From Furcasterigmium furcatum (taxonomy: Eukaryota; Ascomycota; Sordariomycetes; Glomerellales; Plectosphaerellaceae), in assembly GCA_001599815.1 (NCBI GenBank), contig BCIA01000008.1, forward strand, positions 310,001 to 374,000: a stretch of DNA of 64,000 bases, in the 5' to 3' direction. Both the position numbers and the translations under genes were made by a program. The notes beneath the pieces are model-generated. The model was not told where the DNA came from. It saw nothing but the letters and a program-made list of their open reading frames with translations, and ran no database searches. Positions 9,419-21,500 of this stretch are shown piece after piece. Position 1 is the stretch's first letter. The number at the start of each line of letters is the position of its first letter.

Positions 9419-11868
9419 ATGGCCGCAACACAGCTCTCCGTGGCCGACCAGCTCCGCCAGCTTAACGATGCCCGGAAGCTCGTCCTCGGCGACGTCAAAT
9501 ACTACTCGAACGTTGTCAAAAGCATCCTCCAGATCGTCGGACCCTCCGCGCACGTCGAGCTTCGACGATGGGGCGCCGATTTTCTGGCCGAGGCATTCGC
9601 GACACCGGCGCTTTCGATCAACGAGAAGGAAACAATGCAGCTTGGCGTATTGGACACTCTGAAGGATCTCTTGGACCACCCTAATGAGGACACCCACGTT
9701 CTTCGGAGTGCCATCCAGGCCGCCGCGAGTATATACCCGATCGCGGTGAGGTGGATGTAGGACATGCCCAGCAAAGAGTAGACCGCCCGCGAACTTGTGA
9801 AGCTGACCGCGCCAACAGTATCTCCAATTCCTACGACAACATGACCTGGGAACACATCACACACATCAAGGCCCGGATCCTGGAGCTCTGGGCGGCCAAC
9901 ACGAGCACCCCCGTAAGAATAAGCTGCATCAAGTTCGCCCAGCGTGTGGTTCTGGCCCAAACAGCTATGAACCCCAACGAACCACGAGTACGTAGAGCCG
10001 TCGACTGCCCCCGTGAAACTGGCATGCTGACGTATTCCTAGCGAGGCAACTCTCTCGACGTGTCACTGGACAAGGTGCCGCAGAACCACCAGACGCTGGA
10101 CCATGCTACCCTCGACGCCGAGGCTGCGGGCCTGCTCGACCGGATGCTTAACGGCCTGCAGGAGCACGGCAGGTAAGAAGGAAACGTCTGGACTGGAGAG
10201 AGTGACAGCTAACCCATCCCTCCCACCTCGTAGCGATGTCTTGACTGTAGACGCCACGCTGAACGCCCTGGCCATCATCGTGCGGACTCGACCAACGACC
10301 ACAAACAGGATTCTTGGAGCCGTATTCAACTTCAACCCGCTGAAGCTTGCCAACTCACCCATGACCCCCAAGATCCGTGTCCTGGTCAAGTCCATGGAGA
10401 AGACCACACGTATGCTCTTGTTGCATATCACAAAACGGTAGGCTCGCTTGCTCATCACTCTGAGGCCCGTACCCTGACTCGACTTGCAGTGACCCCCACA
10501 ATCCCATGGTTCCCCGGATACAGCAACACGTCGAGGGCATGATGCGCATGCGCAATGAGATTCTCGATGAATCCGGAAGGAAGCGGGCGCTGGAAGCACA
10601 AACCGATGGTGCCGACCCGAAGAGACAGCGAATCGCCGGACCGCCCACCGGGCCCCAGCAACTGGTTGTCGAGCCGCTCTCCCCTGGACCTCACAGCCTG
10701 GCCGATGTTTTCACATTGACAGGCAGCGAGGGCCTGAGAAAGTTCGACATCAACACCGTGTCAGCAGAGCTCGTGGCTAAGATCAACGTCTCGACACTGT
10801 CGATGGTGGACCCGCAGCTTCTCTCAAAGGCAGTAGAGGGCATCAAGAGTCGCCTGAGTACCCTCGCCGCACAGCCACCTCCGGTTCTAGACCCGAACAC
10901 TGCGCCGTTGGGCGTCGAAGAAGATGACGACGAATACGAACCCGACTATTACATCGCGGAAGACACAGAACAAATCCTCAACAAGCTAGACAGCGACTCG
11001 GTCTCGAAGCCTGCACAGACAGATCTGGGCTTAAAGTCTTTCAAGCTGCCGGCACCAACCCCTCTCACCCCGGCCTTGGCAGTTGGCGGTGGGCAGACTT
11101 CGGTCATGGCCATGCTCGAGTTTGTCAAGACGCTGGAGGACGCGGGCAAGCGGTCGAAATCTGGCGTCAATCGCATGGCAGCCAGCACAAACGACCGGGA
11201 ATCCTGGATGGCCATTGTCACGCGTATTGCGAGCAGATCACCGGCGGTCTCATTGGAGCCCGTCGTCAAGGAAGAGGAGGACACCAAGCAGCCCGTTCTC
11301 GGCAAGACCGTCAGGGAGCTGCTGTACAACTACATCATGGAGGATTTCCGGCGACGAGTCGACGTTGCCATCACGTGGCTGACGGAGGAGTGGTACGCCG
11401 ACGAGCTCGAGAAGACCGAGGACGGGGCCAAGCGCCCGCCGCAGTACGAGACGTGGACGATGAAGCTGGTCGACGGGTTCTCGGAGTACCTGCACGCGCA
11501 GGACAAGGTGCTCACGCGGTTCCTCGGCGAGCTGCCGCACCTGACGCCCGCCATCCTCGCGCGGGTGAAGATCATCTGCCGCGACCCGTCGGTCGTGTCG
11601 CTGGTGCTGACGAGCCTGCTGTACCTGGTCATGATGCGGCCGCCGGCGAAGGAGATGGCCCTCGACACGGTGCAGGATGTCTGGCAGGAGTGTAAGTCCA
11701 CGCGCGCGTGTTTTCGTCTGTTGTTTCTGCTTGCTGACGTGCCGTGCAGATGAGGAGGCGAGGCCCTTCGCGGCCAAGTACCTGGCCAAATTCAGGCCGG
11801 CCTTCCTCGAGTCGGCCACCCAGGCTGCCGCGGCCCCTGCGGCGCCGGCCACGACTATCGCGACGTGA
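9419..11868 (+). CDS. PTA1: Pta1/symplekin-type mRNA cleavage and polyadenylation factor subunit
   Basis: Six exons: 9419-9756, 9819-9987, 10042-10172, 10234-10437, 10490-11691 and 11750-11868. All introns are GT-AG, 51-62 bases, and the sum is 720 residues plus stop. The start ATG at 9419 sits in a good context (cgccATGg). The N-terminal 320 residues form the HEAT-like symplekin/Pta1 region: QLRQLNDARKLVLGD, ILQIVGPSAHVELRRWGADF, AASIYPIAVRWI, then VRISCIKFAQRVVLAQ and MTPKIRVLVKSMEKTTRMLL. A bipartite basic stretch (RKRALEAQTDGADPKRQR) follows, then an acidic linker and a helical C-terminal part. In yeast Pta1 scaffolds CPF and bridges the phosphatase and endonuclease modules during 3'-end formation. 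The first intron's donor is fixed by homology (FRWI-type junction), because an earlier GTGAGG would shift the frame. Alternative-donor use cannot be excluded. Confidence 0.92.
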
Positions 11869-13452
11869 TAGGAGGACGAAATGCGCGTCGATGTTGTACC
11901 ATTGAATCGGGCGGTCCAGGCGTGAGGAAGCATGCGGCCATGGGAAGCGGTCGAGGTGAAAACGACACTCAGATACCCGGAGCAGGGTGCGTGGCGGACC
12001 TGCAATCAGCAGGTGGCAAAGGGCAACGGTTGGCGTTTGAACTGCTTTTGAGGGAACCTCGAATCATCCAGGCAGGACGAAATCTGCGGGAGATGCAAGC
12101 CCTCTTGTACGACATGTCGAAGCACAGCTTTGTACGAGTTAGGTAGCAGGAGCCTCGTCAATGGATGAAGATCTCATGTGATCAGTCTGATCTGATCTCC
12201 ATCCCATCGTCGTCTGCATTTGGAATATTCTCCACGCGTGAGATGGGACGAGTCTGAGCGGTAGAAGTACACTCATCAGTCCCCTCTTGTGATGCTTCGA
12301 GAATCACGAACGAGCCGTGCGACTCGTCCTCTGTCGGCCGAGTAACACTGACCAGTGACTCCATGCAAGGAGGCCATGTCCCCTTCGCGCTAAAAGTGAT
12401 AGGCGTCTGACCTTAACAGCGACGATATAGGGCATTGACGCACCGGGAAATGGGTCGATCGAACCCATCATGCAAGCGCGGGATCTGCCCGGTGAGGCTG
12501 AGCGGATTGGGGGGTCCGCTGGTCGCGAGGTGAAACAGAGCAGCCGGACTTGACTGAGGTTCATGCAAAGGAGGTGGGAAAAGGAAGTTTATGCTTTCGG
12601 GGTTGCTCGGTCGCTGGGTCAGTGGATAGGAGGGGTCTGGCTCGGGGATGGTCTTCATGCGGGAGCGAGCCCCTTTTCGCGGTGGTGGTTTTGTTATGGA
12701 GGGAGCGTAGCAGGTATATGTCGGCCATCATGGATCTGCCGTGGGCCGTACCTCGCTGCGCAACACGCATTGACAGACAGCTGGTTTGAATCTAAGACCT
12801 CCCTCCACTGGGGTGGTCTGTGTTGATGGCCGCTCGGTGACACGATGATCGCTGGAGTCGAGTGCTGTAGCGTCGGGTTGCTGGGGAACATCGATGTTGA
12901 CAGGGCGGATTAGTGCCAGCGGAGTGGGGTTGTCCACCGAAAATCGATGGCGCGGCACCAAAACGGCGGGCGGGAACAGCGGCGCCCCCCTGGCGTCCCT
13001 GACAGAAGACCTCGTCTGATTGGACGGTGAAGGGCCGGACCTGACGTTAGCACGACGCTGGTGGCAGTGACATGCGAATCAATCTTCCGACTTACCAGGT
13101 ACAACAACCATCTGCGTCCCCGATCCTCTCGTCGCCGATTTTGCTGCTGACTGGACTGACGTTCTTGTTTTTCCTCCTCCGACATCTCACCGTCTTTCGC
13201 TCCCGCCGGACCCGTTCTCTGCCACAACTTGCTGTCGATATCGTCGCATTTCCCGATACATACTCTGCCCCGGACTACGGGCCCATCCCCGAGGCACCGA
13301 CGCGTCCGATACTCCGTGTTGATTGACGAGACCCGCTGTTGCTGAGTCGTCGATCCGCCTGTGAAGGACACCTGCGATTTCCAGCCTCGATCCTCACAAA
13401 AGGCACACCTGGGCCAATTACTGCCTTTCACGCGAGGCAATGACCGGTAGCC
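11869..13452. other. Intergenic / long 5' region of the She3-like gene
   Basis: 1.6 kb with no supported gene. An 84-codon plus frame at 13072-13326 contains a hydrophobic stretch but has no start context or motif, and a longer minus frame (12910-13701) overlaps the next gene and is treated as a shadow. It may include the leader of the downstream gene. Confidence 0.5.
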
Positions 13453-14851
13453 ATGCGTAGCCGGCTGCACAAATACAGAAAATCCCGAGATTCTACCCCG
13501 GCAGACGACACAAACGGGGACAAGAACAAAGGGAACACCGCATGTAAGGGAAACCCCCAGAATGACGGCACCGGTCCAAAGGCCCTTTGCTGCGTACTGT
13601 CTGCGTGCCTGGAGGAGTTTGACTGACATGGAGACAGCCCCAAGATCGTCACCAACTCCCAGCTGGCCGACAGCCCCCGTGAATGGTGCTCCCACCAGCA
13701 CGCCGAGTCACGGACCCGCGCAAGATAGCACAGCCGCGAGCATGACTGCGGCTCGAACCTCACAACTATCACCAGCCTACTCCCTCTCCTCCCCAAACGC
13801 GAGCCCGATGATGTCCCACACGATCCGCACCGTCCCCAGTTTCGATGCTCCCAGCGACACCAGCTACGACACCCCCTCCCGCAACTCCGCCTTCTCCAGC
13901 TCCGTCACGAGCAATGCCAGCATGTCCTCAAGCCAAGAGAGGACACCTAGCGTACGCACAAAGCAACCCCTGAACGGATTCGGCGGCGACCTGACGGTAC
14001 GAGCGACCATCGCACCGAGGCGGGAGGAACCCAGCCCTCTGGACGATGAGAATGTCAATGGTGCCACCGACAGCCCGAGCCAGGCTGGCTGGGACTCGAC
14101 CATCGGCAAGGCGGGCCTCGGAAAGACCGGCCGCGTGATCAACAAGCTTGTCAGCGAGAACGACTCCCTCAAGCGCGACCTTCGTATCGAGAAGCTGCGC
14201 GCTGAGGAAGCCAAGCAGGCCGCCAAGCTCGTGGAGGACAAGATGGAAAGGACCATCAGCGACTACGAGAGCCGGCTGCTCGAGGCTAACGTCACCAAGA
14301 CGCTGCTTGCGCGGAAGGAGCGGCAGGTGGAGACGCTCACATCGACGATTGAGCTGGAGAAGAGGAAAGCCGACGCCGCCCTCGAGAGGGAACGCAACTG
14401 GCGGGACGAGATGGAGAAGATGCGGTCAACAACGACAAGGCAGGTCGATGAGGCTTCCACGCACGCCGCCCTCATGGAGGGCCGGTACAACGCCATCTCC
14501 TCGCACTGGAAAGACCAGGGCGACGAGGTCAAGAAGGCACACCTCAAGCTCCGTGGCGAGATCGGCGGCCTCGTCGAGGAACGGCGACGCGACGACGAGA
14601 AGATCACCACCCTCCGCGACCTCTGCGACCAGCAAGACGGCAACATCCGCGAGCTTAAGCGACAGCGCGACGACATGCAGGCCCAGTTCGCGGCGTACAA
14701 GCAGGAGCAGGACGACCTCCTCGCCAACATCAAGACGAGCGCCGCAGCGCGCGAGGCAGAGCAGGAGCGCCTCCTCGAGGAGACGAGAGAAGTCCTCCAC
14801 AAGCTGCGCTGGTCCCTCAACGTGAAGGAGAACGTCAAGGGCGCGGGCTGA
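13453..14851 (+). CDS. SHE3: She3-like coiled-coil protein
   Basis: Preferred model: exons 13453-13543 and 13638-14851, with a 94-base GT-AG intron carrying a CTGAC branch site; 434 residues. A simpler unspliced start is the ATG at 13562. The N-terminal third is Ser/Pro/Thr-rich and probably disordered. Residues from about 180 begin with GKAGLGKTGRVINKLVSEND, the signature segment of fungal SWI5-dependent HO expression protein 3 homologues, followed by some 220 residues of nearly continuous coiled coil (KRDLRIEKLRAEEAKQAAKL, LLARKERQVETLTSTIELEK). In yeast She3 links She2-bound mRNA to myosin; in filamentous fungi the role is not well established. The frame ends at TGA 14849-14851, but the same frame stays open for another 68 strongly G/C3 codons to 15058, so the annotated C-terminus may be truncated. 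Confidence 0.82.
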
Positions 14852-15058
14852 AGAGGCCCCCTCCGCGACGACCACACCCTCACGTCGTCCCCCGACACGC
14901 CGCGCTCCTCATCCTCCAACATGGAGCCGGAGCCTGACCTCGGCACCCTCCTCCGCAGCGGCTCCAAGGCCGAGCGGAGGTACACCACGCACCTGTACCA
15001 CTACCAACTCCGGCAGACCGCCGCATCACGACACGAGCACACGACGCTGCAGACATGA
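14852..15058 (+). pseudogene. Coding-like extension behind the She3-like stop
   Basis: In the same frame as the She3-like gene, directly after its TGA, 68 sense codons run to the next stop at 15056-15058. Almost every third base is G or C. The product has a Ser/Pro-rich part (SSPDTPRSSSS) and a charged end (SKAERRYTTHLYHYQ). This composition matches the preceding coding sequence more than a 3' UTR. It may be the real C-terminus cut off by a nonsense change, or a chance G/C-rich trailer. Confidence 0.45.
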
Positions 15059-16112
15059 CCCCTTTTCGCCCGCGAACCCGCCGGAGCCATACCCGCCCGG
15101 CCTGCGTTCCTTAGTACTTTTCTGACACTTCGACACGTTCTCTTCCCCTGCCTGTCTGCGCCGGGGTCGGCCAGCAAGCATCATCGATTCACACGCCCCG
15201 CGGGGCCGCATAGATTTGGGACGGGGTGGTGGTTCTTGTGGTTCTGGATAGGAACGGATTTCGCTCCTTTTTGTTGTTGCTTCGATCGAATTTTCCAATG
15301 TGGCGTTGGGGGCGGGTGTTCGGGCCCGCGAATTGCTGCTGCAGTACCATGGCACGCGGCGGATGATATCAGAATGGAAGCAAGCATTGAACACTGACTC
15401 GGGCGTGCGTTGACTTGATTTGAACTGTGATGCGAACTATCAGGGGCGGCAGAGCCGGAATTCCTCCATCTCTTGTGAGGTCGGAACGCTTGCTGTATTA
15501 CCTAAGCCTACCCGGCTGGCCAAGGGGGGGAGGAAAAGGGGCAGCCCCGATGTTGACCAGGGTGGTTGGTTCCCCAGACCGAGCAGTTGCGAGGTGTGTT
15601 TTTGCACCTGCTACCACAAGATTTGATGGAAGCGTGTTTCCCGTCTACTTGGCGAGAGGGGACAAATTATTCAGGTAGGCTTATTCCTTCTGGCTGATCG
15701 TTCTTGCTGGCGCTGTTCCCTCCCGAACCTGGTGTAGGCCCTGCTCTTGCCTCTGTAAACTTGCTTGACTCATGACGGGAAGACGCCACTGTAACTAAGG
15801 TACCTTACCTGGAGTGCGTATTTAGGTACCATGGGTGAGGATAGATGAATCACAACCTTAGGTATCCAGGGAAGGTGCAGTCCCGTAGTAGATCCCTTCC
15901 CAAGGAGCAACTGCCTTTGTAAAGTTAACCCGAAGGAAGGAACAGCCTCGCCTTTTTGGCCTGGGCTCCTTCCCGACTAGAAACTGAGAGCTGCTGGCCT
16001 GGCATAAAATCTGACCTTCGCCCTCGCCACCAGTTCCCTCTTCTTCTTCTCTTCTTCACCACCCCAAAGACACCCACGCTTCAGTTTCCGCTCTCAGCGG
16101 GGGTGATTCGAA
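15059..16112. other. Intergenic
   Basis: About 1.05 kb without a supported gene. A pyrimidine-rich tract (cttcttcttctcttcttcacc) near 16041-16062 lies shortly before the next start codon, a common feature near fungal transcription starts. Confidence 0.5.
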
Positions 16113-17121
16113 ATGTCGTCGACAATTACCCCGCTTCCAAGTCTGCCGTACGGCGAGTTTCATTTCCACTCATCGCGAATGCCCACGCCAGGCGAGGCGG
16201 AGGAGACCATCGCCGACCTCCTTCGAGTGGCCAAGGTCAAGAACATCGACGTCAGTTGCTCTTCTTGTTTCTCTTCCGCTTCTTAAACCTGACCAAGTTC
16301 TTCTCAGATTCGTCAGGCCTTGTTCGACCCTCCTTCTTGTTCATACCAGCTCGTCGTCTTCCGCCACGATGAGGCATCGGCGAGACGGGCAATCTTCGAC
16401 ATCCTCCGCGAACGTCGCCGAGGAGATGACTTCCTCGAACCCGAATGTACCCTACCCCTCCATGCCTACAGCAATGTCTTATACCCGGAGTTGCTCTTCA
16501 GCGTACCGTTCAAGACAGTTTTCAAGGATTTCCAGCGGTTCCGAACGCTGAGCCTCATCGGCGTGTGCCGGCACTTTGGACAAGACATTGACGGTGGAAT
16601 GGAGTGCCTGAGGGACACGACGTCCTGCGACGTCATCCTCACCGACATGACGGCCAGAACCGTCTACCTCGGAAGCGGCAGGCAAGACCACGTTGACTTT
16701 GCCGTCAAGGTGCTCCGCCATCTCATCGACGTTGCAGTGAGCACCCCTTCTGACCTCCCCCCTTCCACAGCAACTAACGTTTACCATCAAGGTCCAGGAA
16801 ACCACGTTCGCCAGGCAGTTGCATCAGCGCCTTCCACAGGATGCTACCACATCAGTGGAACAATGGGTTGCCCGGGTGCTTCCCCTTCAAGACACGGACA
16901 CCACCCCGAATTGGGAGCAGCACTGGGAGGACCCAAGCCCCGTCTGCGAACCCGAGGATGCTCCGATCCAATGTGGCCGTGGATACATGGCGAAACGGAT
17001 CCAGGAGGTCGAGCCCGACGAGAACTTGTTGATGATGGATGAGGACCTGTTGGTGATGGACAAGGAGGACCTTTTGGTCCAGAGTTCCGATGGAGCACGT
17101 CAACTGGACCTACTACTGTAA
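16113..17121 (+). CDS. Conserved-looking hypothetical protein, 298 residues
   Basis: Three exons: 16113-16250, 16308-16736 and 16792-17121. The introns are 57 and 55 bases (donors GTCAGT and GTGAGC; the second has a CTAAC branch site just before its acceptor). All three exons join in phase 0. The product begins MSSTITPLPSLPYGEFHFHS. The middle is compact and mixed alpha/beta (YQLVVFRHDEASARRAIFDI, LFSVPFKTVFKDFQRFRTLS, VILTDMTARTVYLGSGRQDH then FAVKVLRHLIDVA). The last strand/helix pair looks loosely like a KH-type fold, which is a guess. The C-terminus is acidic with a repeated DEDLLVM/KEDLLV pattern. I do not recognise the family. Strong coding bias and clean splicing make the gene itself likely. 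Confidence 0.75.
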
Positions 17122-18581
17122 TTTTCTGTCGTCAACATCAATGTGATGGAAGGTGTGTGTACAGTGTAGTAGCATTGTTGGTTGCTGTGGCTTTGGGGAC
17201 GGGAGCTGGCCTGTCAAGTGTTATGAAGCCTCCAATGTGAACTCTTCCGCCATTCTTCCCGCGCTGCCTCCTGCCTTCCCTGAGCCGGTGACTTCTTCAA
17301 TTCGTCGATACTTTCCATCCAAAGTTCACCACAATACAACCACAACCCGCCCGTCGGCAGATCTCGAAGTCGGCATCGCGCGCCGAAGACACTTCTCCTT
17401 CCAAAATGCGCGACATACAAATGAAATGTAATTACAACCTGATACTTCCTATTCTCTCACCTCCCAACCACACGGAACAATCATGTCGGCAAAATCATAC
17501 AAGCGTTTGAGCTGTCTCGCAGCCGGCCCCTTTCTTCCGGGGAGCCATCTCGCGAAGTTGCCAGGAGTGTCCGTGGCTTGGGCAGTGAACGGACGCGAAC
17601 CAGATCCCGACACCGCACCATTTGGTCGCGGGGCTGTTCTGCGATCTGAGTCCACCACATTGGCAGGCTGGTCGTGCCAGCATCTCGCTTCGTTGGACGG
17701 CCAACGTCTTCGGTGGCGTGTAGAAGGTCCGTCTCATCGTCCACCAGCCCACCCCCTTCAGCCTCGCCTGGGCTACCCTGAATTCCGCCCTCTTGGTGTC
17801 CAGGAACTCAATCGTGTCCCCGCCCCATCGTCTACGCCAGGGTCTGCTGTCTTCGATGGCCTTTCGGCATCCTCGGCACTGATGGTTGCCCAGGACAAAT
17901 CATCTCCGATTCGGGCGACGGCCGCCCAGAAGTGGGCAAATTGAGGCAGAGTCCCGGCTTGCAATCTCTGTGTTGTCCGCTGCTGGTTGTTTCCAGGCTG
18001 GAACGTCAAGTTCGGTACTCGTGCAATTAATCGGGGTCTTGACTGTCCACGCTAGGAAATGCACATCTGCTCCGGCGGCTCCTGTCAAACCAAGTCAAAC
18101 ATCACCCGTCCCACCCGCCACGGGGAGGGTGAGAGGGCCTGGACGACATTCATCGGCGACTCTGACGGAGAGGTTCTTCCACGGGCCCGGGCATTCTCGT
18201 CAAGGTTGGCTGGCGGAAGGGTTCTCTGACGGACAGCATCGCCCGCAGTGTACCCCGTGTCTCGCGATTTCTGTGTTTCGTGACAAGATCAAGGCTTGGT
18301 CGTATAGCTGACGTTGCGCGCTCTGCCCGATCAATCATTCTTGGAAAGGGCTCTGGTTCTCGAGATCTTGGTTAGACACTAGGAGCTGATCCAAGGACCC
18401 CGATGGGCGAGCCGTCTGGTCAGTCCATTTGACGGACTGCTGCTGGCCACTGAGACCTTGCTAGAATAGTCCTAGTCAGAGGACATCAAGAAGTGAACAG
18501 CCACTTGATCACGAAGTTTCGCTTCACACACTTTGCGAACTCGGCAACTGCTGACATCCCCAATCGATATAATTCATACTC

Positions 18582-18595
18582 TTTTTTTTTTTTTC
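18582..18595. repeat. Poly-T run
   Basis: An uninterrupted run of about 14 T inside the gene-poor block. It has no evident function. Confidence 0.6.
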
Positions 18596-21500
18596 AATCA
18601 GGGACATTGCTGTATCCCCCCGGGCCCAATCTTCTCCGCCTAATCAACAGGTAGATTTCCCCTTTCGGACCCGAAACTCGGTTCCAACAAACAACATCAC
18701 CTCTGATAATGGCGTTTGGGGCAATCTACGAGGCCAGGAAACGAGTTTCGGTTGCCCGAGCCATTCCACTCTCGGAGAAGACCTTGCAGCGGGCTTTGTG
18801 GTGTTCAAGTTGGTGGCTTCCTGCAGGCGGAGCGGCTGCTGAGTCGCTTGGCCAGCGAGTGCCGAGGCACAGCTTGTTGCTGGAAGTTGAATGGCATGGC
18901 TAGTGTCCCATCCGACCGTTCTCTCGGGGTCTTTCTCAATGCAACGCAGCGTCCACCGAGCATTTGATAGCCGTAAAGCGCTCATCATAGCGTCCGAGTT
19001 TGCACCGCTGCTGGGTATGGTGGGCGCTGCGGGTGCTTTCCTCCAAACTGCCGAGCCCCGGACACCCATGACGGGGCATGGAGTACAGCTGATCTCCCAT
19101 GTTTGGGGCTGTTGCCAGGGCATCCTGAGGTGTGCCTTCGACCGCGCAAGGCAGGCGGGATAGACCGGACACACGGCCTCCCCAGAGTTGGAGTGGTACG
19201 TAGTGCAGCTCGTCAAGGATTCCGCAGATCGTCATCGCCTAGATGATCTCTGCTGGGACCTCGTGGACAAGCGCGGCCAGTAGGGGACTGCGAGTGACGG
19301 GGATACCAAGCGCCACCAGCGAGCTCATGTTCTTCTTCTCCATGCTGTTCTCAATGCAGCCGGCGCGGACCTGGCAGACATACTACCCCTGCAGGCCTGG
19401 AATTGGTCCGGTGACTCGAAGTTCGGGTAGACCTAGGTGAACCTTTGGGGCCGTGGGATCCGGGCATATAGAGAGGCTGTACCCCGTTGGGACTTATGGT
19501 ATGGCCTCTTCCGCGAGAGGGCCGCTGACGGTCAGGATTCGGGTCGGGAGCTCGTGGAAGTCTTGGCCTGCCATTTCCGACGCGTATAAAGGCTGCACGT
19601 TTTCGAATGACAAGCGTCCCTGGCCAAAAGCTAGCACGTTCATGAGGGCCGACAAGATGGCACATGTAGACTCCACGACAGGTTCCTGGTGCAAGGCACA
19701 GCAAAGCCTTCTGCCTACTCGTCCCCGACTCCGACGAGGACGGCAATTCCCGTGCTAAAGCGAGACGACCGGCAATATGGGCCCGGACGGGCCCCAAGGT
19801 CTGAATGGAAATGGTGATGTTTTCGAAATGGCTCTTTTCCTCGGCCACATGTCAGTTTTCCACGCATCGAGGTCCTCTGCGTAGGAGGCAGCTCCGCCAT
19901 GGCGAGACTTGTGTTGGGGGCTCGGGACCCCAATGTGCCTCGCAGGCAGCTAGCATGAAGCCCGGGTTGTAGTACCGGATTCTCATTCCCGATACAGAAG
20001 GATTGGTAAGCTGTGTTGCTGTGCTTGGGCTCAGGATGGTGTATTCGACGAGGCCTGACTGAGGGAGGCATCGACCCCGGGCCGCAGGGACCTTGAGGTG
20101 GGTGGCGGTGTCATCTTCGGGCCTCCTTGTTATGATTCCGGCTGCATGGGCCCGAGTGCGGTGATCAGATCCACGGAAACATGAACTCTTTCAGCTTGAT
20201 TAATGTGTTTTTGAGTGTCCTCGCCGGCGTCCTGCTTTGCAGAGAACTCCGTGAGTAGGGGGAGAGTTGCTGAGACGGCGCTTGTCCATTTCAATTCCAT
20301 TGAAGATGGCTCCGAGTTTTGAGCCAGGGAAGACCACTGTTGTTTTTGGTGGCGTCGGCGGGAAGGATGACTCGCTGCTGAGCATATCATTGAAGGTCTC
20401 TGTACTTTCCAGACGGCGGGACGAGTTGAAAATGAACGACATGATACGAATCGCTGAGGCGACTCGGTCTCCCATTGTGTGCTTGTTGGCGGTCCAGCAG
20501 GGAGAGGTATACGCATCGGGTGAGTTACATTTACTCTGTTGTCTGCGAGGCCAGAGGCGAAGTGCAAGACAGCCTTAGGAGAACTGGTGGTAGGTTGGTC
20601 AGGTTCGTGGTGGTCTACACAGTGTACCGGCGCTGTTAATGCCGGAAGGATGCGCCAGCAAGACGAGAACATGAGATTCTTAGGACGGAAACGGCCGACA
20701 GACTCCAGTGTCCCTGAACCAGTCCCCGCCCAGGACGTGGGGAGGGCGGACGTCGCAGTGGGAGGCGCATGACTCCGGATCTCAGCCGGAATCGCAAGGG
20801 TAGTTCGGAGCTGGAGTCAAGGGCATCTTTCGACCCGTCAGGGCGCCGGTGTGAGGGTGTCAGTGGGACCCCGATGGTGCGTCGCTGAACTGGCTGGTCA
20901 AACAGTGCACTCGAATGAGTGTCTGGCCGAGGCCCTGGCCTCTCGACTCTCGGCTCGGGGATAAAGACCCCGATCAAGGCAACCAGAGCGCTTTTTTTGT
21001 CCCAACTGGGCCCGGAGAGAGAAATGTGTGAGGTACTAATAAGGGCAGAAAACTGACGAGCGAGAATGAAGTGCTGCGGAGCGGCAGTCAACCCTCCTAG
21101 CTGGGGACGATTCGGGCTTCAAGGGGATGTTTCGTACAAAATTCCGGCACCGTAACCGCCGACGCAAGTAAGTAAGTCGAGAATGATGGGGGGCTGTATT
21201 GCTGGCTTTGAGAACCAGGATGTTGAATAATGATGGGTGCATTGGAATACCGTCGCACAAAGCGGCAGGGATATCCACTCCGAGGGCTCAGGGTCGAAGT
21301 CGGCAATAGGGTCCTTTGCAGAGAGGACCGGGCACTTCATAGGTATTTGGTGGTCTTTCTCGTGGGTGTAAGACGCATTGAGAGGGGGCCCTCCCGAAGT
21401 AATGCTGGGTGATGTATATGAGATGCGTCATGTCAAAGCCGTCATCGGTCTTGAACTCTCTGTTGCATTCTTTTGCCATGCTCCGCACACGGACCATGAA

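Noticed and set aside
11250..12005. 251-codon minus-strand open frame
   Set aside because: Antisense to the last exons of PTA1 and reads across its splice sites; no domain.
12910..13701. 263-codon minus-strand open frame
   Set aside because: Overlaps the first exon and intron of the She3-like gene, with low-complexity composition; not supported as a gene.
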